Notes: generated from the sequence alone by a model not told the origin. Positions 16,403-24,089 are shown, numbered from the stretch's first letter. The stretch is 64,000 nt of DNA from Sphingomonas jatrophae (GCF_900113315.1 NZ_FOZG01000002.1:310001-374000), one strand, 5' to 3'. Numbers and translations are program-made.

Positions 16403-17392
16403 TTGGAACGAACGCACCTGCCCCTCATCCCCGAACCCATCCTTCGCCGGCACCATGTGCTGGAAAATCACGACAACCGCTTCCGCACCAACGTCCGGCT
16501 GCTTCAGGCTTTCTGGCGCACCGGCCGCGAACTGCGCATCGGCCGCCACACCGCCGCAGACGGCACCAAGCGCCTGCTCGGGTCCCGCATCAGCAATACC
16601 GCGGGGCGTGCCGGCGGCAACTTCATGTCGGCCGAGATCGCGCGGCTGGTCTATCGCGAGCACACCTACCGCGAGCCGTGGTCGAACTATGACGAGCAGC
16701 GGCTATGGACGAACCTCCTGTCCTCGCAGCCGCTGGTGTTCAACGCCTTCGGCCCGCTGCGGCTCGATCCGACGCTGGCAACCGCGATGCTCCGTGCGAT
16801 CTGCCCGGACCTGGCCGACGCGACGGCCGACGCCGTGCTGTTCGAGCACTCGCCCGGCCGCGGTGTCGCCGAGCTGACCGGCGATCACACCGCCTGGGAC
16901 GTGGCGATCACCTATACGCGTGAGGGTGGGGCCAGGGGCATCGTCGCGATCGAGGTCAAATACAGCGAGAGCGGCTGGGAGCCGGTCAAGGAGCTGCGGT
17001 CCCGTTATGCCGAGCTGATGCCGGCCACCGGGCTGTTCCTCGATCCGACCGCGCCCGAGCTGCGGAGGGCACCCATCCAGCAGCTGATGCGCGAGCATGT
17101 GCTGTTGCAGGCGACGATCGCGCGTGGTGACTATGCCGAGGGGCGTTTCATCGTGATTGCCCCCCAGCTGAACCGGCCGATGCAGTCGGCGTGCCGGCGG
17201 TATGCGGCGCAGCTAGCCGAGCCGGCCGAGGGTAAAGCGGGGTTTGGTGTCGTCACGCTGGAGGCGTTCATGGCCGCCATGCGGAAGGTCGGTGACGAAG
17301 CTTACTCCGACGCGCTGTTCGACCGCTACATCGACTGGTCGCAGATCGACGACGCTATCGAGGAGAGCTTCCTGGCCTCGCTGGCTGAGTGA
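16403..17392 (+). CDS. PD-(D/E)XK nuclease superfamily protein (PGN_0703-like), 329 aa
   Basis: The core TAWDVAITYTREGGARGIVAIEVKYSESGWEP gives the D...E-x-K catalytic pattern of PD-(D/E)XK nucleases (IEVKYSE), in the context seen in PGN_0703-family putative restriction endonucleases. The N-terminus ENHDNRFRTNVRLLQAFWRTGR and the central region LLSSQPLVFNAFGPL also fit that family. A TTG at 16403 with GGAG seven bases upstream is chosen; a GTG at 16355 lacks a ribosome binding site. No methyltransferase gene is nearby. A role in defence or in processing element DNA is inferred. Confidence 0.7.
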   Translation: MERTHLPLIPEPILRRHHVLENHDNRFRTNVRLLQAFWRTGRELRIGRHTAADGTKRLLGSRISNTAGRAGGNFMSAEIARLVYREHTYREPWSNYDEQRLWTNLLSSQPLVFNAFGPLRLDPTLATAMLRAICPDLADATADAVLFEHSPGRGVAELTGDHTAWDVAITYTREGGARGIVAIEVKYSESGWEPVKELRSRYAELMPATGLFLDPTAPELRRAPIQQLMREHVLLQATIARGDYAEGRFIVIAPQLNRPMQSACRRYAAQLAEPAEGKAGFGVVTLEAFMAAMRKVGDEAYSDALFDRYIDWSQIDDAIEESFLASLAE

Positions 17393-17407
17393 AGGACAGG
17401 GGCTAGG

Positions 17408-17602
17408 TTAGCCGCTCAGCCCCTTCTTCACCAACGTTCGTATGGCTTCCGGGCGTGAAGGCTTCGGGTCCGGTTGCTCCTCAACCCACGCGTCGAGATC
17501 AGCTCGCTCATCAGCCGGCATGCGAACCATGATGCCTACCTGCCGGCCACCCTGTGGCTTCCTGCCTCGCTTTTTCGGGGTATCCCCTATTGACGCGCTC
17601 AT
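17408..17602 (-). CDS. Ribbon-helix-helix type small regulator (64 aa)
   Basis: A basic N-terminus (KKRGRKPQGGRQ) is followed by VGIMVRMPADERADLDAWVEEQ...SRPEAIRTLVKKGL, the strand-helix-helix order of Arc/CopG-type proteins. It is convergent with the PD-(D/E)XK gene and divergent from the operon starting at 17694. An inverted repeat spans its start codon, consistent with autoregulation. Confidence 0.7.
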   Translation of the reverse strand: MSASIGDTPKKRGRKPQGGRQVGIMVRMPADERADLDAWVEEQPDPKPSRPEAIRTLVKKGLSG

Positions 17603-17620
17603 ACAATCGGGATACCCCGA
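17575..17620. promoter_or_regulatory. Inverted-repeat operator candidate at the RHH gene start
   Basis: Arms TCGGGGTATCCC (17575-17586) and GGGATACCCCGA (17609-17620) are perfect reverse complements, separated by 22 bp that include the RHH start codon (17602). One arm lies inside the coding region. The layout suits dimers of a ribbon-helix-helix protein repressing their own gene and perhaps the divergent operon 75 bp away. Confidence 0.55.
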
Positions 17621-17693
17621 ACAACAGAACGGCGCAAGGCTCCTACACCTCGCGCCGCTCCTAACCGCAACACCTGATCAGAGGTGATTGGCT

Positions 17694-18251
17694 ATGTCGA
17701 CTCTACCGCTGGGCGTGCGCCCGGCCAACCCCACACGCGCCATCGATAGCGACCAGACGGACGCGCTGGCATCCCTGACCGCCTCCGCCGACGCTATTGC
17801 ATCCACGGCGCAGCGCCTGCTGTCGTCGGCGTTTGCTGGCCTGTTCATGCGCTGGGCTGTCACCGCTGCGGCACTGTCCGGCATGACGACCGACGAGGAA
17901 GGCAACCAGCTATGCAGCGAGTTGAGCGTCGTTAGCGAAGAGATCGCGACCCTCGCCCCCGGCAACTCCCACGACCTCGCCCTCAAGCTCTACCTGCTGA
18001 TCATCGAAGCTGCGGATGCCTCCTGCATGGGGCCGGTGCGCGCCGAGGCACCGAACCCTTCTGACAGCAGCGTCGAGCATAGCGCGAAAGCCGTGCTCCC
18101 CGACCTCGAACGGCTTTCCGGATTGCCGGCGATGATCGAGGACATGGCGGAGGAAGCATGGCGCCTTTCTGGCAGCCCCACGGCTTGGTCGGCTGAAGTC
18201 CGCGCCACGGTGGCCGACGCGTTTAGCGCCCCCGTGCAGGAGGCGCAGTGA
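17694..18251 (+). CDS. Hypothetical protein (185 aa), first gene of five-gene coupled operon
   Basis: The ATG at 17694 is preceded by GAGGTG. The protein is mostly helical and Ala-rich with a moderately hydrophobic segment (LLSSAFAGLFMRWAVTAAALSGM) and acidic C-terminal half. No family is recognised. Its TGA overlaps the next ATG, and three of the four junctions in the operon are TGATG, implying fixed stoichiometry. Confidence 0.6.
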   Translation: MSTLPLGVRPANPTRAIDSDQTDALASLTASADAIASTAQRLLSSAFAGLFMRWAVTAAALSGMTTDEEGNQLCSELSVVSEEIATLAPGNSHDLALKLYLLIIEAADASCMGPVRAEAPNPSDSSVEHSAKAVLPDLERLSGLPAMIEDMAEEAWRLSGSPTAWSAEVRATVADAFSAPVQEAQ

Positions 18252-18889
18252 TGGACGCGCTGAACCCAACCCGCCGCGCGCTGCTCGGCTCGGCCTTGCT
18301 GGCGCCCATCGCTACGGCGGCCGTCGCAATCCCAGTCGCTGCGCCAGCGGTCGATCGCAGCGAGTGGGATCGGGCGAAGGCCGCCCAGGACGCCGCCAAG
18401 CGCGCGTATGAAGCGGCTACCAAGCCTGCCGCTGACGCGACCGCCGCTTATCAGGCGAACCCGGTTCCCGTGCCTGAGAAAGCGATCAAGCGCGAGTTCT
18501 GGAGCTATGCGCACCAGGATTACGTGCTCCGCGGGCTGGATCTGGATGACCACGAGCAGCGCATCCGCACTGACGGCTTCGGAACGCCAGAGAGCCGCGC
18601 CAAGCGCATTGCCGATGTGCAAGCCATCCGTGATCACCGTGCAGCAGATGACGCTCTCCGGGATCGCACAGGTTATGATCGGCTGCACGAGCTGAGCGAC
18701 GAGGCCTGCGACGCGTGGACCGACGCGGCGTGGGAGGCGATCCTGACGCCGGCACCAGACCTGTCCGCCATCCTGTGGAAGCTCGAATGGCTGTTTGGCT
18801 CGGATAAGAACAACAACAGCAGCTACAGCATCGAGGCGATCCGCACCGTCGAAGACGACCTGCGCCGACTGAACGGGGAGGCTGCCTGA
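18251..18889 (+). CDS. Tat-signal-like hypothetical protein (212 aa)
   Basis: The N-terminus NPTRRALLGSALLAPIATAAVAIPVAAPA has a twin-arginine followed by a hydrophobic run and an AxA-like site, resembling a Tat signal or membrane anchor. The mature part is helical and charged (DRAKAAQDAAKRAYEAATKPAADATAAY; LDDHEQRIRTDGF). Similar RR-ALLG proteins occur in sphingomonad phage-like regions. Whether it is exported is inferred. Confidence 0.6.
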   Translation: MDALNPTRRALLGSALLAPIATAAVAIPVAAPAVDRSEWDRAKAAQDAAKRAYEAATKPAADATAAYQANPVPVPEKAIKREFWSYAHQDYVLRGLDLDDHEQRIRTDGFGTPESRAKRIADVQAIRDHRAADDALRDRTGYDRLHELSDEACDAWTDAAWEAILTPAPDLSAILWKLEWLFGSDKNNNSSYSIEAIRTVEDDLRRLNGEAA

Positions 18890-19179
18890 TGGAGTGGCCG
18901 AACACCAGCAGCCGAGCCGCCTGGGACAAAGCGCTTGCCGAGTACCAGCGCCTGCGAGGCATCGCCGATGCAACCGCTGACGACGACAGCGTAGATCGGG
19001 CGGTAGACGCCTACCATGACGCGATGGACGTGCTGCTCGTGGAGACGCGCGCGCCCGACGCGGCGGCGGCCTGCCTCAAGATCGACCTGCTGCGATCGCG
19101 CTTCGACGGCTTCACCACGCCGGACGAGCACTGGAACGCGCTGAAGGCTGATCTCCACTCGCTGATAGGGGAGGCATGA
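18889..19179 (+). CDS. Hypothetical protein (96 aa)
   Basis: Coupled by TGATG to the Tat-signal-like gene. Acidic helical protein (WDKALAEYQRLRGIADATADDDSVDRAVDAYHDAMDVLL). It shares the DxAWDKA/AYxxAMD style of its upstream neighbour's helical part, so the two may be related or interact. No family recognised. Confidence 0.55.
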   Translation: MEWPNTSSRAAWDKALAEYQRLRGIADATADDDSVDRAVDAYHDAMDVLLVETRAPDAAAACLKIDLLRSRFDGFTTPDEHWNALKADLHSLIGEA

Positions 19180-19182
19180 GCG

Positions 19183-19419
19183 ATGGCCACTCAGCACACC
19201 GCTCCCGTCGCTCCCTTCCACCCCTCCGCCTGGCTCACCGCCTTCGAGCAGATCGGCGGCAGCTACGCGCTTGGCGCCGGGCAGACGCTCTACCTGTTCG
19301 TGTCGAACTGCACCGACGCGGATCTCGCCACTGTTATGCGGCACATCATCGGCCGGCCGGAGCGTCGCGACGCGATCAAGGCCGCGATCGAAGCCAAGCG
19401 CATGGGGGAGGCCGCGTGA
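19183..19419 (+). CDS. Hypothetical protein (78 aa)
   Basis: Starts three bases after the previous stop and is coupled to the next gene by TGATG. Contains GGSYALGAGQTLYLFVSNCTDADLATVMRHIIGRPERRDAIKAAIEAK, a compact alpha/beta-looking domain. No family recognised. Confidence 0.55.
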   Translation: MATQHTAPVAPFHPSAWLTAFEQIGGSYALGAGQTLYLFVSNCTDADLATVMRHIIGRPERRDAIKAAIEAKRMGEAA

Positions 19420-19943
19420 TGGCCGCTACGCCCTTCTTCGTCGCGTCCGCCGATCGCAACCGCGCCCAGCCATGGCGACGCTTCCGCTACCGGCGTTGGA
19501 CCCGGCCGAGCAGCCTTCCATCACCCGAGTCGATGCTGTCGGCGATCCCATCGCTCCCGCGCTCGATCCTATCACAGCTCACCCAACGCATGATCGACCG
19601 CATGGACGAGCTCGACGGCGATCCGGACATGGAGCTCGCCGGCTTCAACGAAGGCTATGTCCGCGACCACCGCAGCGCCGAACACCGCGACGTGGCCGCA
19701 TGCCTCGCCGCACTTGATGATGCCGAGGAAGACGATCCTGCCGAGGACGACGGGATCAGCAACGAGGATGACGATCCAGCCGGCGGCGACGTGGATGACA
19801 CAGGCGAGGGCTTCACCGCCATCGAAGGCGTCAACCAGACCGATTGGGCCGGCGCCTCCCTCGCGCATGGTGACGGCCTGCGCCATGAGGACGAGGAGGA
19901 CGATGATCCCCGTGGATGGCGTCGCCGGGTGAAACAGCGATGA
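19419..19943 (+). CDS. Acidic hypothetical protein (174 aa)
   Basis: Starts at the ATG overlapping the previous stop. After a basic N-terminal third (RRFRYRRWTRPSS) it contains RMIDRMDELDGDPDMELAGFNEG, then a strongly acidic region (DDAEEDDPAEDDGISNEDDD). The LxALDGDPDxE-type motif is common in alphaproteobacterial phage-linked proteins of unknown function. The polyacidic half could mimic DNA, which is speculation. Confidence 0.6.
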   Translation: MAATPFFVASADRNRAQPWRRFRYRRWTRPSSLPSPESMLSAIPSLPRSILSQLTQRMIDRMDELDGDPDMELAGFNEGYVRDHRSAEHRDVAACLAALDDAEEDDPAEDDGISNEDDDPAGGDVDDTGEGFTAIEGVNQTDWAGASLAHGDGLRHEDEEDDDPRGWRRRVKQR

Positions 19944-20048
19944 GGGCGCTCGCAACTCTCGCACAGCTGGAGATCGCCCACGACTAGCTCCCCAGCATAC
20001 CAGCCTCGGCACCAGCAGCCCGTCGCCCGCGACAAGCGAGCGGCGGGT

Positions 20049-20564
20049 TTGCCGCGTTCGCCGCGCGTTCACCGCTTCCACGACAGCCTCGCCATGTCCG
20101 AGGCGCACGCGGACAGCGACTGGTGGATGGACACCTATCGCCGCGCCTTCCCGCGGCTGCGGTCGGCCGTAGCGGTGCGACAAGACGGATGGGCGCAGCG
20201 GGCCGGCGTGGATCGGGTGCTGACGCTCGCGTGCGGGCGGACCTTCACCGTGGACGAAAAGGTGCGGGCGGAGGAGTGGCCGGACATCCTGCTGGAGCAG
20301 TGGAGCGACGAGCAGCGGCGCGTGCCAGGCTGGGTCCAGAAGCCGCTGGCCTGCGACTTCATCTGTTATGCCTACGCGCCAACCGGCGTTTGCTACCTGC
20401 TGCCCGTCCCAGCGCTCCAGCGCGCATGGCGGATGAACGGGCGGGCATGGATCAAGGAGTATGGCCAGCGCCGCGCGCAGAACTCCGGCTACGTGTCGGT
20501 CAGCGTGCCAGTGCCGCGAGCGGTGCTGATGTGGGCGTTGGTGGACGCAATGGTGGTCGCCTGA
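20049..20564 (+). CDS. Conserved mobile-element protein, possible restriction-fold (171 aa)
   Basis: RFHDSLAMSEAHADSDWWMDTYRRAFP, VDRVLTLACGRTFTVDEKVR, DILLEQWSDEQRRVPGWVQKPLACDFICYAYAPTGVCYLLPVPALQRAW match a family often found in bacterial and phage genomes. Its VxLxxGxxFxVDEKxR segment resembles the D-x-K half of a PD-(D/E)XK fold. A TTG at 20049 is used because RFHDSLA belongs to the conserved part; ATG 20094 is the alternative. Function is unproven. Confidence 0.6.
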   Translation: MPRSPRVHRFHDSLAMSEAHADSDWWMDTYRRAFPRLRSAVAVRQDGWAQRAGVDRVLTLACGRTFTVDEKVRAEEWPDILLEQWSDEQRRVPGWVQKPLACDFICYAYAPTGVCYLLPVPALQRAWRMNGRAWIKEYGQRRAQNSGYVSVSVPVPRAVLMWALVDAMVVA

Positions 20565-20569
20565 TGGAC

Positions 20570-20596
20570 CCGACTGAACGCCATGCGTTCAGTCGG
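20570..20596. terminator. Perfect 12-bp hairpin between operons
   Basis: Arms CCGACTGAACGC (20570-20581) and GCGTTCAGTCGG (20585-20596) pair perfectly around a CAT loop, six bases after the preceding stop. There is no T-run, so it may be a factor-assisted terminator. It could equally be the operator of the toxin-antitoxin promoter that starts four bases downstream. Confidence 0.5.
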
Positions 20597-20599
20597 TGA

Positions 20600-20628
20600 T
20601 TGACGTACCTGACGATCGGCTTTAGGCT
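20600..20628 (+). promoter_or_regulatory. Promoter of higB-higA, likely leaderless
   Basis: TTGACG (20600-20605), 17-bp spacer, TAGGCT (20623-20628). Transcription would begin about seven bases after the -10, at or next to the A of the higB ATG (20637). No ribosome binding site precedes that ATG, so a leaderless mRNA is expected. Confidence 0.5.
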
Positions 20629-20636
20629 GATTCCAC

Positions 20637-20933
20637 ATGAGGATCGAGTTCGCTGATGAAGCACTCAAACGAATATGCACGGACGAGGCTCACAAGCTCG
20701 GGCTTCCGTTCGCGGTCATCAAAGCCGCGCAGCGGAAGCTATTGCAGCTTGAGGCGGCTGTCGACGAGCGCGACCTCCGAAACCTGAAGAGCTTGCACTT
20801 TAAAAAGCTCCAAGGAGCCCGAAGTGGAAGACATTCGGTGAGGGTTAATGGTCAATATCGCATCGAGTTTACAATTTCAGAAGGCTTAAAACCCCCGGTG
20901 ATCACCATTCTGGAGATTGGTGATACACATTGA
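20637..20933 (+). CDS. higB: HigB/RelE-family toxin (98 aa)
   Basis: MRIEFADEALKRICTDE..., LHFKKLQGARSGRHSVRVNGQYRIEFTI...ITILEIGDTH is the standard HigB plan: a RelE-fold mRNA interferase that cleaves ribosome-bound mRNA. The RVNGQYRIxF strand and terminal VxIxEIGDxH are diagnostic, and length is normal. It precedes its antitoxin by ten bases, the usual HigBA order (toxin first). It probably stabilises the integrated element. Confidence 0.9.
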   Translation: MRIEFADEALKRICTDEAHKLGLPFAVIKAAQRKLLQLEAAVDERDLRNLKSLHFKKLQGARSGRHSVRVNGQYRIEFTISEGLKPPVITILEIGDTH

Positions 20934-20943
20934 AGGAAACAGT

Positions 20944-22077
20944 ATGAGCATTGCCGCTTGCCTTGATGATGTTCCCCATCCCGGCGAGTTCGTGCGTGAA
21001 GAGATCGAAGCGCGCGAGTGGTCGCAGCGCGACTTGGCTTACATCCTCGGCGTTCCGGAGCAGGCGGTGGGTCTGATCCTGTCGGGCAAGCGTGGCATCA
21101 GTCCCGAGATGGCGAAAGCGCTCGGAAAGGCTTTCGACGTATCCGCAGATTACTTCGCCAACTTGCAGCAGGCGTTCGAGATGTCGAATGCCCGTGCACC
21201 TGACCCTGCGGTAGAGCGGCGTGCGAGGTTGCAGAGCGCTTACCCGATCCGTGAAATGATCAAACGCGGCTGGTTGACGGACACCAATATCGGACTGCTC
21301 GAACAGCAGGTAATGCGCTTCTTCTGCCGGAACGACCTCGACGCCGTGCCCCACCTCGCTCATGCGGCGAAGAAGGCGGATTACAGAGAGACATCGCCAG
21401 TCCAGCTCGCATGGCTATTCAGGGTTCGTCAGATCGCTGCGGAAATGCCGACCGTTGGCTATTCCGCTTCTAAGCTGCGCGCCATGGTTGCGGATCTGCC
21501 GCGGTATATGCGAGACCCTGAGGAGATCAGGCACATTCCCCGGCTGCTGTCCGAGTGCGGTGTCCGCTTTGTTATTGTCGAGACACTGCCCAAGGCCAAC
21601 ATCGACGGCGCCTGTTTTTGGTTGGATAATAAGTCGCCTGTCGTGGGGATGACGGTCAGGCATGACCGCATCGACAACTTCTGGTTCGTTCTCCGGCACG
21701 AGCTCGAGCACGTGCTGAATGGCGACGGCCGCGGCGAGCTAGATGGCGGCCAGGTGGACGTTGATCTCGAAGCATCCGGATCTCGGGATGACCTGCCGCC
21801 AGCCGAGAAGAGGGCGAACGACGCAGCTCAAGACGCGTGCGTCCCGGCGGATGAGATGGAGTCATTCTACATCCGTAAATACCCTTACATTGCGGAGAAG
21901 GATGTCGTGGGTTTTGCAGGGCGTGTGGGGCGGCACCCCGGCATTGTCGTCGGTCAGCTGCAGCGGCGGATGAACCGCTACGACTGGCTCGCGCGCCACA
22001 AGGTGAAGATCAGGCAGTTCTTGATCGGCGCGAGCGTGGTCGATGGCTGGGGCAGCGTTGCCCCGGCGTCACTCTGA
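20944..22077 (+). CDS. HigA-type antitoxin fused to an ImmA/IrrE-like metallopeptidase (377 aa)
   Basis: Residues ~1-85 are a HigA HTH (PHPGEFVREEIEAREWSQRDLAYILGVPEQAVGLILSGKRGISPEMAKALGKAF). A linker of ~150 residues follows. The C-terminal ~130 residues carry RHELEHVLNGD, an HExxH zinc site of ImmA/IrrE-like peptidases, preceded by GMTVRHDRIDNFWFVL. HigA binds HigB and represses the operon, whereas ImmA/IrrE peptidases cut repressors on a signal. The fusion suggests an antitoxin with built-in proteolytic switching. The start at 20944 follows AAGGA. Confidence 0.85.
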   Translation: MSIAACLDDVPHPGEFVREEIEAREWSQRDLAYILGVPEQAVGLILSGKRGISPEMAKALGKAFDVSADYFANLQQAFEMSNARAPDPAVERRARLQSAYPIREMIKRGWLTDTNIGLLEQQVMRFFCRNDLDAVPHLAHAAKKADYRETSPVQLAWLFRVRQIAAEMPTVGYSASKLRAMVADLPRYMRDPEEIRHIPRLLSECGVRFVIVETLPKANIDGACFWLDNKSPVVGMTVRHDRIDNFWFVLRHELEHVLNGDGRGELDGGQVDVDLEASGSRDDLPPAEKRANDAAQDACVPADEMESFYIRKYPYIAEKDVVGFAGRVGRHPGIVVGQLQRRMNRYDWLARHKVKIRQFLIGASVVDGWGSVAPASL

Positions 22078-22089
22078 AGGAGCGTGCGG

Positions 22090-22557
22090 ATGACCTACAA
22101 TGAGCAGCTTCAGAAGGTTTGGCACTCCTTTGAGAAGGAGCACGGCCACGTGCCTGCAACTGCCCGCGATGCGGTCCAGTGGGGTGTTGAGCGGCGGATG
22201 ATCGAAACGCCGCCTGTCGACCCGTTGGCAAAGCTGGCCGAAGACATGTCTCGAGCTCTTCGCGAGGAATACGCCACCGATCGGGAGGGGCGACGCTATC
22301 GTGTGAACCACGCGGTTCGGGTTACTCGTGGTGGCGTCCAGTACACCTTTTGGGCGATGATGTCGGACGCGCCTCGTGAGCACATGCAGAAGGCTTTTAT
22401 CCAGCGACGCGAACAGATCGTTGGCGATTGCGTCCAGCTCGCCACCGACGTCGAAGCGTATAATGGAATGAAGAAGGGCGAACCGATCCCCATGCTGTTC
22501 GACTTCAGGGACGACGTAGAGGAGCGGCGCTACTGGGACGGCAAGAAGGCCGCGTAG
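22090..22557 (+). CDS. Hypothetical protein following the HigBA operon (155 aa)
   Basis: ATG 22090 has GGAG nine bases upstream and lies 12 bases after the antitoxin stop, so it is likely the third gene of that operon. VNHAVRVTRGGVQYTFWAMMSDAPREHMQKAFIQRREQIVGDCVQLATDVEAYN is well composed coding sequence, but no family is recognised. Its steady position behind an antitoxin-peptidase suggests a target or partner, by inference. Confidence 0.6.
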   Translation: MTYNEQLQKVWHSFEKEHGHVPATARDAVQWGVERRMIETPPVDPLAKLAEDMSRALREEYATDREGRRYRVNHAVRVTRGGVQYTFWAMMSDAPREHMQKAFIQRREQIVGDCVQLATDVEAYNGMKKGEPIPMLFDFRDDVEERRYWDGKKAA

Positions 22558-22781
22558 CGCACGCGTAACCCGTCTTTCACGATGCCGCGTGTTCAGACGA
22601 CGGCGCTGGCAGATCCGCTTCCAGCCCGCCGTTCGATCTCCGCGTCCGCAGCGTGCGGCAGCTGCACCAACAGGTCACATCAGCCCATGTGCTGGCTCAA
22701 GCTGGGAACGAACCCGTTTGCCCCAAAGTGGCGTTGCACCGCCTCTTTCTCTGCAATTCTGGATCTGCCAGCCTCGCCGCC

Positions 22782-23930
22782 ATGTACGGCTGGGCCAATC
22801 ATCGCATCACCCGAGACGACCTGATCGCATTCGCGTGGTCCGCGCCCATGCGCGAGCTCGCGAAGCAGGTGGGCCTCTCCGACGTCGGGCTGAAGAAGGC
22901 TTTGAAGGCGCACGGAGTCGCAGGCCCACCGCAGGGATATTGGAACAGGGTTCACGCAGGGCGACCAGTGCCCGATCGACCGAAGGCTCCCGCACGACGG
23001 CCCGGCGAACGCCCGTACATCCTTGTCGACAATCGGTTCAGCGGTCTGCCGACCGCACCCCTGCCCTCCTCAGCCGGCCCATTCGCATCGGCGAAGGTGC
23101 CGGAAGACCTTGAGCAGCTGCGCGTGCAGGAGCGAAGCGCGATCGGGCGAGCGGTGTCGGCCGGCAAGATCGTAGTCCCCCACTCCGCCATTCGGTCGCT
23201 CCTCGCCCGCGATGAGAAGGATCTGGCCAAGGCATCCACAACGCTTTGGCACCGACCGACGCCGCTGTTCGACAGCCCTTATGAGAAGCGTCGCCTGCGC
23301 ATCCTCAACGCCATATTCCTGACGCTGGCCAGGCGCGGCCATGGTGCCTCCGCCTACGTAGACGGAACGCACACCGAGTTCGCGGTGGTCATCGGCGACA
23401 CGCGAGTTCCGCTGCATCTCGGCGAGACCGGCAGAAAGAGCGGCAGTTACAACCGCTACAATGCGCCGCACCCGGACCCGAAGCGCGGAGCCTCGGTAAA
23501 GCTGGAGCTGACTGCCGAAACAGCTCGCTGGGCCGACGATGAAGATGGGACGCTCGAGACGAAGATTGCGGATATATGCGCCGGCCTCATCGTCGAGGGC
23601 GAGCGCGAGTATCGGTCTGAACTCCGTCGCCTTGAGGAGGCGGAGGAGCGCCAGCGGCTCGAGGCCGAAAAGCGCCGTCAGGAGCGATTGCGTAAAGCCA
23701 ACGAGGCTCGCGTCGCCGCGCTGGTGGAGAGCGGTCGCCTGCTTGCCGAGGCGGAGAACCTGCGGAGCCTCATAGCCAAGGTGGCCAAGGCAGTCGAAGC
23801 CGGTGCGCTGGATCTGCCGCCCAATGCGCTGGCGGAATGGCGAGCATGGGCCGACGGCGAGGCCGACAAGACCGACCCGGTCACATCCGGCCAGGTCCGC
23901 GCGCACCTTCTGCCGCCGACCGACGATTGA
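22782..23930 (+). CDS. Conserved island protein with SDvgLkKalkxxGVxxPPxGYW motif (382 aa)
   Basis: N-terminal DDLIAFAWSAPMRELAKQVGLSDVGLKKALKAHGVAGPPQGYWNRVHAG is a motif shared by many large prophage/island proteins and looks like a HTH. The middle is unassigned. The C-terminal third holds a long charged coiled coil (RRLEEAEERQRLEAEKRRQERLRKANEARVAALV). The ATG at 22782 fits the family N-terminus. It is the last gene before the right att site. The 224 bp upstream of it hold no gene that I can support. Confidence 0.65.
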   Translation: MYGWANHRITRDDLIAFAWSAPMRELAKQVGLSDVGLKKALKAHGVAGPPQGYWNRVHAGRPVPDRPKAPARRPGERPYILVDNRFSGLPTAPLPSSAGPFASAKVPEDLEQLRVQERSAIGRAVSAGKIVVPHSAIRSLLARDEKDLAKASTTLWHRPTPLFDSPYEKRRLRILNAIFLTLARRGHGASAYVDGTHTEFAVVIGDTRVPLHLGETGRKSGSYNRYNAPHPDPKRGASVKLELTAETARWADDEDGTLETKIADICAGLIVEGEREYRSELRRLEEAEERQRLEAEKRRQERLRKANEARVAALVESGRLLAEAENLRSLIAKVAKAVEAGALDLPPNALAEWRAWADGEADKTDPVTSGQVRAHLLPPTDD

Positions 23931-24004
23931 AGCTGCGGCGCCGTGGCCGCGTACGTTCGCCCCGGATCGCGGCCGATCGGAGGGCGAAGTGGGTTTCGGT
24001 GAGG

Positions 24005-24042
24005 GAACGCCGAAGCAAAGCCGCGCCGCTTTCGCGGCGTTC
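24005..24042 (+). terminator. Hairpin between last element gene and att site
   Basis: GAACGCCG (24005-24012) pairs with CGGCGTTC (24035-24042), with further GC pairing in the loop. No T-run follows. It lies 75 bp past the stop at 23930, beside an 11-mer (23998-24008) repeated in the integrase leader. It could end transcription before the tRNA or form part of the recombination site. Confidence 0.35.
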
Positions 24043-24061
24043 TCAACGACTTAGCTGTAGG

Positions 24062-24089
24062 AAAATGGTGCCCAGAAGAGGACTCGAAC
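24062..24089. repeat. att copy within tRNA-Leu 3' end, right end of element
   Basis: Contains the 18-bp core (24072-24089) identical to 1519-1536, covering the acceptor stem 3' strand and part of the T arm. The outer ten bases, which complete the acceptor stem and CCA, were presumably supplied by the element so that the tRNA stayed functional. Confidence 0.85.

Larger units (their letters stand above)
1519..24089. mobile_element. Integrated tRNA-Leu element, satellite or phage-plasmid-like (~22.5 kb)
   Basis: Bounded by the 18-bp att core at both ends. It encodes integrase, two Xis-like HTH proteins, a replication operon, an HUH Rep candidate, virion-associated genes of the DNA-ejection type, and cargo including nuclease-like proteins and a toxin-antitoxin system. 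No portal, capsid, protease, large terminase, tail or conjugation genes are seen. Many genes are joined by ATGA/TGATG overlaps typical of phage DNA. Confidence 0.85.
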
